The position numbers were made by a program, and so were the translations under genes. Below the pieces are notes generated by a model. It made no database searches, had not been told where the DNA came from, and worked only from the letters and a program-made list of their open reading frames with translations. From an uncultured Pseudoruegeria sp. (GTDB taxonomy: Bacteria; Pseudomonadota; Alphaproteobacteria; Rhodobacterales; Rhodobacteraceae), in the NCBI GenBank assembly GCA_947498155.1, contig CANMJD010000006.1:123952-187951 (forward strand): 64,000 nt of DNA, in the 5' to 3' direction. Position 1 is the stretch's first letter. Each line of letters starts with the position of its first letter. Shown here in pieces: positions 58,414 through 64,000 of the stretch.

Positions 58414-59073
58414 ATGCTGAAAGCATGTGTTGCAGTGTTATTCGGACTGACAGCTTCGATGGCCGTGGCAGGATATCCAGAGCAACGCGTTTCGATCATC
58501 GTGCCTGTCCCACCGGGAGTCCTCGAAGACGATCTGAACCGCATGATCGCTGAAGATTTCCAAAATGAATATGGTGTTCCAACCGCAGTACTGCACAAAC
58601 CGGGTAGTCGCGGCGGCCCATTCCCGGGTGCTGTAGAAATCGCCGAAACCATGAAAGCCAGTGATCCTCTGGACCTGTCCAATACCCTTGGCGCGGTGCA
58701 TTCCGAAGCCCAGCTACTGAGCAACCTGAGATTCATCGATCTTGCCAAATCCGAAGGCAATAACATCGTCGAAGGGGGCACGCATATTCTGGCCGATACC
58801 GGCGGCTTTTATATGTCACCGACGGTCAGCTTCGGGCAGGACCCACAGACGGCGTTGGAACGCCAAAGCATTCCGGCGAAATGGATTTATGTTAAGCTGA
58901 AGCACAAAGACATTGCCCATACGCTGCTAGAGTGTGTTGATGAACACAGAGCAGAAATCCTTGTCATAGGGGCTTTTGAGCATTCGAATTTCCGCGAAGA
59001 CCTGTTCGGTGGCGTGACGCTTAACGTTATGGCACAGACCAAAATCCCCAATTTCCTAGCGTATAAGAGATAG
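58414..59073 (+). CDS. Chimeric ORF: TctC-type + aldehyde dehydrogenase + UspA pieces
   Basis: A 219-codon frame made of three unrelated parts. Residues 1-80: a signal peptide (ending VAG) and the start of a tripartite tricarboxylate (TctC/Bug) binding protein, YPEQRVSIIVPVPPG and HKPGSRGG. Residues 82-151: an inner piece of an aldehyde dehydrogenase, SDPLDLSNTLGAVHSEAQLL and ILADTGGFYMSPTV. Residues 155-219: the C-terminus of a universal stress protein, EILVIGAFEHSNFREDLFGG then VMAQTKIPNFLAY. None can work alone: the binding protein lacks most lobes, the dehydrogenase lacks its catalytic Cys and Glu regions, and UspA lacks its first half. It lies 4 bases before the MBL gene. Probably a remnant formed by two in-frame deletions, though it remains open. 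Confidence 0.75.
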   Translation: MLKACVAVLFGLTASMAVAGYPEQRVSIIVPVPPGVLEDDLNRMIAEDFQNEYGVPTAVLHKPGSRGGPFPGAVEIAETMKASDPLDLSNTLGAVHSEAQLLSNLRFIDLAKSEGNNIVEGGTHILADTGGFYMSPTVSFGQDPQTALERQSIPAKWIYVKLKHKDIAHTLLECVDEHRAEILVIGAFEHSNFREDLFGGVTLNVMAQTKIPNFLAYKR

Positions 59074-59077
59074 TAAC

Positions 59078-59926
59078 ATGAATAAAATCGTACTTCTTGG
59101 AGTTAAAGGCGGCCCGGCAATCCGTCAGGGTGGCGCGATGCCAACCGCCTCGTTGTTGCAATTGGAGGGCCAGAATATCGTGATCGATTGCGGGATCGGC
59201 GTGTCACGTAGCGTGGTCGAGGCCGGCGTTTCCCTGCTTGATATCGATTCGATTTTCATCACTCATCTGCATTCGGACCATGTGATTGAACTAGGGCCCC
59301 TACTTTATACGGCCTGGACCACCGGTCTGAAGAAAAAGGTCAAGGTTTTTGGCCCTACAGGCATCGAGGACTATTGGAACGGGTTCTTGGCCTCGATGGT
59401 TTTCGATCAGACCATCCGTATCGAGGACGAAGGCCGCACCCCAATTCGTGATCTGATCGACATTCACGTCTTCGGAGAAGGCCCTGTCGATGATCTGAAT
59501 GGGATCAAGGTAACAGCGCTGCGGGTGGATCATCCGCCGGTGACCGAATGCTATGCGTTGCGGTTTGATGCCGAGAGCGCTCAGGTCGTGTTCTCTGCAG
59601 ATACCTGTTATTTCCCGCCACTGGCAGAGTTTTCGCGCGGGGCGGATGTTTTGGTCCATGAGGCCATGCTGATCGAGGGTGTCGAATATCTGGTGCGTCG
59701 CACAGGTGGCATGGACAGGCTGCGCGCGCATTTGCTGGCCTCGCACACCCCTGCACAGGATGCGGGCAAAATCGCTAAGGCAGCGGGGGTGGCGACTTTG
59801 GTACTTAATCACCTTGTGCCAGCGGATGATCCAAATTTTACCGAAGCCGACTGGCAGGCCGAGGTTTCCAAGGACTGGGATGGCCCAACAATCATTGGGA
59901 AAGACGGACACGTCATTCCGCTCTGA
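59078..59926 (+). CDS. MBL-fold metallo-hydrolase in the homogentisate locus
   Basis: A 282-residue metallo-beta-lactamase-fold protein. The metal motif HLHSDH lies at residues 63-68, and ADTCYFPP, VLVHEAM and LLASHTPAQDAGKIA supply the later ligands. The general form resembles RNase Z and arylsulfatase-like hydrolases; the location suggests a thioester or lactone substrate in aromatic breakdown (inference). It looks intact between broken neighbours. Confidence 0.88.
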   Translation: MNKIVLLGVKGGPAIRQGGAMPTASLLQLEGQNIVIDCGIGVSRSVVEAGVSLLDIDSIFITHLHSDHVIELGPLLYTAWTTGLKKKVKVFGPTGIEDYWNGFLASMVFDQTIRIEDEGRTPIRDLIDIHVFGEGPVDDLNGIKVTALRVDHPPVTECYALRFDAESAQVVFSADTCYFPPLAEFSRGADVLVHEAMLIEGVEYLVRRTGGMDRLRAHLLASHTPAQDAGKIAKAAGVATLVLNHLVPADDPNFTEADWQAEVSKDWDGPTIIGKDGHVIPL

Positions 59927-60027
59927 GCACCGCGAAGCAATAGATACCTGTGCCGATCTGGCACCTAAATACCCGCACGCGCGCAGCGTTTCAGACTTAC
60001 GAATTGAACGTTACGGAGAACAAGAAG

Positions 60028-60291
60028 ATGGCTAAAGCATTCCCATCCCAAGGCGATATGTCTGAAAAGATAATCACCTCTGCAGATATCGCTGTGCACG
60101 GGGTCACCGTGAACAGGTTGGCGCTCTCTAGCGATGACGATGAACGCAGCGCATTGGCGGCGCGCTACCTGGGGGATGCCTCGCGTGCGGTCTATTTGAT
60201 CCGCCCGGATGAGCCTGTCGCCGCGCGCTGGCAGTCTTATGACAGTGAAGCCGTTTCGGTCGCATTCAACAAAGCCAGGGGAAAGGTCTAA
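60028..60291 (+). pseudogene. C-terminal fragment of a FAD-dependent aromatic hydroxylase
   Basis: An 87-codon frame. Its last 60 residues (LAARYLGDASRAVYLIRPDE, then PVAARWQSYDSEAVSVAFNK) match the C-terminus of MhpA/PobA-like FAD monooxygenases. The FAD domain, substrate domain and all catalytic residues are missing. The first 25 residues are unrelated. An ATG at 60028 with GGAG keeps it translatable. The intact ancestor probably fed homogentisate into the pathway (inference). Confidence 0.68.
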
Positions 60292-60295
60292 CGCG

Positions 60296-60501
60296 ATGGC
60301 TGATCTGATATTGCCCCCAACCTCGACCGCAGCGACGATTTCTATGCCGCCCCGCTTCAAGCCCATAACGGGCGGGAGGAGCCCGCGATGCATGCATTGA
60401 ACGCCCGTCAGAACCCGATCCTCGCCAACCATTTCGGCGATGCAATGGTGCTGGAAAAGGCCTTGAACACCGCACGCAAATCAACCCGGACGCAAATTTG
60501 A
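60296..60501 (+). pseudogene. DUF2783 gene with a one-base frameshift
   Basis: Reading from the ATG at 60296 gives only MADLILPP before a wrong frame. If the C-run at 60314-60318 had six C instead of five, the frame would continue as PNLDRSDDFYAAPLQAHNGR, then ALNARQNPILANHFGDAMVL, to the TGA at 60499. That is a complete DUF2783 protein of 68 residues. DUF2783 genes usually sit beside FAD hydroxylases of aromatic pathways, as here. It may be a real mutation or a sequence error. Confidence 0.72.
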
Positions 60502-60514
60502 ATTGGAGAAAGAG

Positions 60515-61867
60515 ATGAATGTGAAACCTGATCGCCGCGACATGGTCACCGCGTCCACACCCGTTGGAACACAGGCAGGCTACATGCCCGGCTGGGCCAA
60601 TGACTTTGAAACCGAAGCCCTGCCCGGTGCCTTGCCTCAAGGGATGAACAGCCCGCAGAAATGCAACTATGGTCTTTATGGCGAACAACTGTCCGGCACC
60701 GCCTTTACCGCCAACCCGCCAGAGCGCACATGGTGTTACCGCATCCGCCCGTCGGTCAAACATTCCTCCCGCTACACCAAGATCGACGTTCCCTATTGGA
60801 AATCCGCCCCCAATATTGACCCCGATGTGCTGTCGCTCGGGCAGTATCGTTGGAATCCGGTTCCCACTGCCGAAGGTCTGAACTGGATCACCGGGATGCG
60901 CACGATGACGACCGCCGGTGATGTAAATACCCAGGTCGGCATGGCCAGTCACGTCTATCTGGTGACCGAATCCATGGTCGACGACTATTTCTTTTCCGCC
61001 GACAGCGAGTTGCTGGTGGTGCCGCAAGAGGGACGTCTGCGGTTTTATACCGAGCTTGGGATCATCGACATTGCGCCAAAGGAAATCGCGATCATCCCAC
61101 GCGGTCTTGTCTATCGGGTTGAATTGATCGATGGCCCGGCGCGGGGCTTCGTCTGCGAAAACTATGGCCAGAAATTCGAACTTCCCGGCCGCGGCCCGAT
61201 TGGTGCGAATTGCATGGCCAATCCGCGTGATTTCAAGGCCCCAATCGCCGCCTTCGAAGACCGCGAAGTGCCCTCTACCGTGACGGTCAAATGGTGTGGT
61301 CAGTTCCACAAAACCGAAATTGGCCAAAGCCCGCTTGATGTTGTTGCATGGCACGGCAATTACGCGCCCTACAAATACGATTTGCGCACCTACTGCCCTG
61401 TTGGCGCAATCCTGTTTGACCACCCTGATCCGTCGATCTTTACCGTCCTGACCGCGCCATCAGGCGACCCTGGCACGGCAAATATCGACTTTGTTCTGTT
61501 CCGCGAACGCTGGATGGTGATGGAGGATACATTCCGCCCGCCGTGGTATCACAAGAATATCATGTCCGAGATGATGGGGAATATTTACGGCGAATACGAC
61601 GCCAAGCCCCAAGGGTTTGTCCCGGGCGGGATCAGCCTGCATAACATGATGCTGCCTCATGGTCCCGACCGGCAGGCCTTTGAAAAAGCGTCAAATGCCA
61701 ATCTGGGGCCCGACAAACTGGACAACACAATGTCCTTCATGTTCGAGACAAGGTTTCCACAACACCTGACAGCATTTGCTGGAAACGAAGCCCCCCTGCA
61801 GGACGACTACATCGACTGCTGGTCGGATATGGAAAAGAAATTCGACGGAACACCCGGCAAAAAATGA
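60515..61867 (+). CDS. hmgA: Homogentisate 1,2-dioxygenase
   Basis: A 450-residue iron enzyme that opens the ring of homogentisate to maleylacetoacetate. The iron ligands are in [20 protein letters not shown] (His and Glu) and [12 protein letters not shown] (His). The N-terminus has the family mark [20 protein letters not shown] and [11 protein letters not shown]. The ATG at 60515 follows GGAGAAAGAG. It overlaps maiA by four bases. Confidence 0.97.
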   Translation: MNVKPDRRDMVTASTPVGTQAGYMPGWANDFETEALPGALPQGMNSPQKCNYGLYGEQLSGTAFTANPPERTWCYRIRPSVKHSSRYTKIDVPYWKSAPNIDPDVLSLGQYRWNPVPTAEGLNWITGMRTMTTAGDVNTQVGMASHVYLVTESMVDDYFFSADSELLVVPQEGRLRFYTELGIIDIAPKEIAIIPRGLVYRVELIDGPARGFVCENYGQKFELPGRGPIGANCMANPRDFKAPIAAFEDREVPSTVTVKWCGQFHKTEIGQSPLDVVAWHGNYAPYKYDLRTYCPVGAILFDHPDPSIFTVLTAPSGDPGTANIDFVLFRERWMVMEDTFRPPWYHKNIMSEMMGNIYGEYDAKPQGFVPGGISLHNMMLPHGPDRQAFEKASNANLGPDKLDNTMSFMFETRFPQHLTAFAGNEAPLQDDYIDCWSDMEKKFDGTPGKK

Positions 61868-62493
61868 AACTATATTCCTATTGGCGATCCACCACCGCCT
61901 ATCGGGTTCGGATCGCCCTAAACCTCAAAGCGCTGCCCTTTGAGACCGTTCCAGTCGACCTTGTGGCAGGTGCGCAAAATTCGCCTGATTATCTGGCGCT
62001 CAATCCCGGCCACGGGGTGCCGACGCTTGTGCTGGACGATGGGCGGGTGCTGACGCAATCCATGGCTATTCTGGAGTGGCTGGAAGTGGAATACCCAGAG
62101 CCCGCATTGCTGACGGGCGCACCCCTTGACCGCGCCCACCAGCGCGCGGCAGCGATGAGCATTGCGGCAGACATCCATCCTGTGAATAATTTGAAAGTGA
62201 TCAATAAGCTTAAGGGCATGGGGCATTCCGGCGAGGAGACAGTCGCGTGGATGTGTGATTGGATACACAGAGGGTTTTCTGCGTTCCACTCCCTGATCAG
62301 GGACGACACACCCTTTTGCTTTGGTGACCAACCGGGTCTGGCAGATATCTGCCTCATACCCCAACTCTATAACGCACATCGGTGGGACCTTGATCTAGCG
62401 CCGTTTTCCCGATTGACCGACATTGAAGCACGCTGCCTTGCGCTTCGCGAATTTGACACTGCGCGGCCCGAAAACCAGCCCGACGCGAGCTAA
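61864..62493 (+). CDS. maiA: Maleylacetoacetate isomerase
   Basis: A 209-residue zeta-class GST that turns maleylacetoacetate into fumarylacetoacetate. It starts [20 protein letters not shown], where the usual SSCSWR is RSTTAYR, common in bacterial forms. [14 protein letters not shown] and the [20 protein letters not shown] cap follow. It overlaps hmgA (ATGA). Confidence 0.95.
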   Translation: MKLYSYWRSTTAYRVRIALNLKALPFETVPVDLVAGAQNSPDYLALNPGHGVPTLVLDDGRVLTQSMAILEWLEVEYPEPALLTGAPLDRAHQRAAAMSIAADIHPVNNLKVINKLKGMGHSGEETVAWMCDWIHRGFSAFHSLIRDDTPFCFGDQPGLADICLIPQLYNAHRWDLDLAPFSRLTDIEARCLALREFDTARPENQPDAS

Positions 62494-62511
62494 CGAAATG
62501 AGGAATTTGAC

Positions 62512-63786
62512 ATGAGTGAACTACAGAAATCCTGGGTAGACAGCGCAAATTCGGCCGAAACCGACTTTCCCTTGAACAATCTGCCCTACGGCGTCTTTTC
62601 CGTCGGCGATGAAGATGCGCGTTGCGGTGTCGCAATCGGCGATATGATACTGGACGTCGCCCTTCTTGAACAAGAAAGCCTGATCACGCTGGACACCGCG
62701 CCGGTGTTGAACCAGCCCTATTGGAACGATCTGATGGAGCTTGGACCGGAGAAATGGGCAGAGTTGCGTACCAGACTTATCGCGTTGTTGAAAGAAGACG
62801 GCGACGCTGCGCTTTCCGGGAATGCGGCCCTCAAAAATTCCGCATTGATCCCAATGGATTCGGCAGATTTGCATATGCCGCTTGTGGTGAGCGAATACAC
62901 TGATTTTTACGCTGGCCGCCATCATGCGGTCAACGTTGGCACGATGTTTCGAGGGGCCGAGAATGCCCTGCCGCCGAACTGGCTACACATCCCTATTGGC
63001 TATAATGGACGGGCGTCCTCTGTGGTTGTCTCGGGTACAGATATCCGCCGCCCTTGGGGGCAGCTTAAAGGCCCTAACGATCAATTGCCGCGTTTTGCGC
63101 CCTCTATGCGCTTTGATATCGAGCTGGAAATGGGGGCGATTGTTGGCACCTCTTCGGACCGTCCGATCACGGTTGCAGAAGCCGATGCAAATATCTTCGG
63201 TTATGTCCTGCTGAACGACTGGTCTGCCCGCGACATTCAGGCATGGGAATATCAACCGCTTGGCCCCTTTCAGGCAAAAGCAACGGCGACCTCGATCAGC
63301 CCCTGGATCGTTACCGCCGCCGCGCTGGCACCTTTCCGCTGCGACACGCCCGAACGCGACTTCGAACTGCTAGACCACCTCAAAGACGATGGGCCTATGC
63401 TGTTTGATATCGATCTTTCCGTCACGCTGACACCCGAAGGTGGACAGACAAGCGAGATTGCCAGCACGAACTATAACGTGATGTATTATTCCGCCGCCCA
63501 ACAACTGGCCCACCACACGACCTCCGGCTGTCCGATGAACGTCGGTGATCTGCTCGGCTCAGGCACAATTTCGGGGCCAGAAAAGAACAATCGTGGCAGC
63601 CTTCTTGAACTTAGCTGGGGGGGCAAAGAACCCTTCACACTCAGCGACGGGACGGTGCGCAGTTTCATCGAAAACGGCGATACACTGACCCTTATGGGCA
63701 GCGCCACAGGGGACGGCTATCGCGTCGGCTTTGGTGTTTGTACGGGTAAGGTCCTGCCCGCTGCCAAATCTCCCTACGCAACCTAA
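62512..63786 (+). CDS. fahA: Fumarylacetoacetase
   Basis: A 424-residue hydrolase that yields fumarate and acetoacetate, the last step of the pathway. The catalytic region SEYTDFYAGRHHAVNVG carries the conserved Asp and His. The metal-site residues appear in FDIELEMGAIVG and LNDWSARDIQAWEYQPLGPF, and GSGTISGPEKNNRGSLLELS is also typical. It starts 18 bases after maiA, in the same unit. Confidence 0.96.
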   Translation: MSELQKSWVDSANSAETDFPLNNLPYGVFSVGDEDARCGVAIGDMILDVALLEQESLITLDTAPVLNQPYWNDLMELGPEKWAELRTRLIALLKEDGDAALSGNAALKNSALIPMDSADLHMPLVVSEYTDFYAGRHHAVNVGTMFRGAENALPPNWLHIPIGYNGRASSVVVSGTDIRRPWGQLKGPNDQLPRFAPSMRFDIELEMGAIVGTSSDRPITVAEADANIFGYVLLNDWSARDIQAWEYQPLGPFQAKATATSISPWIVTAAALAPFRCDTPERDFELLDHLKDDGPMLFDIDLSVTLTPEGGQTSEIASTNYNVMYYSAAQQLAHHTTSGCPMNVGDLLGSGTISGPEKNNRGSLLELSWGGKEPFTLSDGTVRSFIENGDTLTLMGSATGDGYRVGFGVCTGKVLPAAKSPYAT

Positions 63787-63975
63787 ATACAGCTTCGGAG
63801 ACAGGAGCATAGAGCGCCAGAAGCCAGCAGACACTACCGCTGGCACCTCTCGGCATCTCTTGCTCCTGCCCCCGAAAAGAAGATGCAACGGAGCCAGTTC
63901 AACTCTGGACAGATCAATCACTCTCCCGATGAACAGCCCCACCCAGCCGGTCAGCATCCCGCACAACTTTGTTCC

Positions 63976-63993
63976 CAAATATCCCGGGGGAGG
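63976..63993 (+). repeat. Intergenic ATATCCC motif, copy 3
   Basis: CAAATATCCCGGGGGAGG, about 190 bases after the fahA stop, near the window end. Nothing else was seen in 63787-64000. Confidence 0.5.
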
Positions 63994-64000
63994 CGCCTTC

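Noticed and set aside
60266..61423. Minus-strand frame of 385 codons
   Set aside because: Antisense to hmgA, which has all its iron ligands.
63559..63978. Minus-strand frame at the window end
   Set aside because: It mostly lies opposite fahA, and the part beyond has no motif or ribosome site.
1..64000. CRISPR arrays, rRNA genes, toxin-antitoxin pairs
   Set aside because: No regular repeat-spacer pattern, rRNA sequence or typical small gene pair was seen on reading the intergenic regions.

Overview
The window looks like a chromosomal segment of an alphaproteobacterium of the order Rhodobacterales, most likely a marine Roseobacter-type organism. The evidence is a bztABCD-type acidic amino-acid ABC system, an ATP12 chaperone gene, the rpmH-rnpA-yidD-yidC-yihA-argB order, a tRNA-Arg(ACG) with an encoded CCA, and the protein sequences in general. 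No taxonomic search could be run, so the assignment is inference.

Layout. 1-4571: the 5' part of a secreted sulfatase, a divergent AraC-type regulator, a YihY/BrkB membrane protein and a cardiolipin synthase. 4787-7104: a decayed accessory patch next to tRNA-Arg, holding an IS3-family remnant with a nonsense codon, a frameshift and a 3' truncation, plus two phage- or island-type small genes. 7235-10810: a tight operon of a TVP38/TMEM64 membrane protein, a mercuric-reductase-like flavoprotein and an orphan histidine kinase. 11100-22387: rpmH, rnpA and yidD, then four unrelated genes (YghU-like GST, DUF3833 lipoprotein, ttcA, degenerate GGDEF-EAL protein), then yidC, MOSC, engB, argB and an overlapping trio (fatty acid hydroxylase, Fe-S protein, SixA phosphatase). 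22489-26933: bztDCBA on the minus strand. 27158-33536: a compact minus-strand run of degP/degQ-like protease, rarA, crcB, rluA-type synthase, HAD phosphatase and ATP12, preceded by a VOC and a DUF3052-like gene.

33697-57229 holds the S10, spc and alpha ribosomal protein clusters on the minus strand. The usual gene order is cut at three places. Between rplW and rplB lie three genes: a homocysteine S-methyltransferase, YciB, and a DUF1415 protein that looks transferred. Between rplP and rpmC lies a 5.2-kb block, partly on the opposite strand: DUF3604, methyltransferase, TIGR02466-like oxygenase, LysE exporter and a small membrane protein. Between rpmD and rplO lie a DUF1127 and a GFA gene. An intrinsic-terminator-like hairpin follows the last ribosomal gene before each cut, so the superoperon appears to have become separate transcription units.

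57424-63786 is a homogentisate catabolic locus. A MarR regulator faces a promoter with two palindromes, followed by an MBL-fold hydrolase and intact hmgA, maiA and fahA. The upstream half is partly ruined. One 219-codon reading frame is an in-frame fusion of pieces of three unrelated families (TctC-type binding protein, aldehyde dehydrogenase, universal stress protein). A second gene is only the C-terminal tail of a FAD hydroxylase. A third (DUF2783) is broken by one missing C in a C-run. The three-way chimera and its decayed surroundings are the most unusual things seen here.
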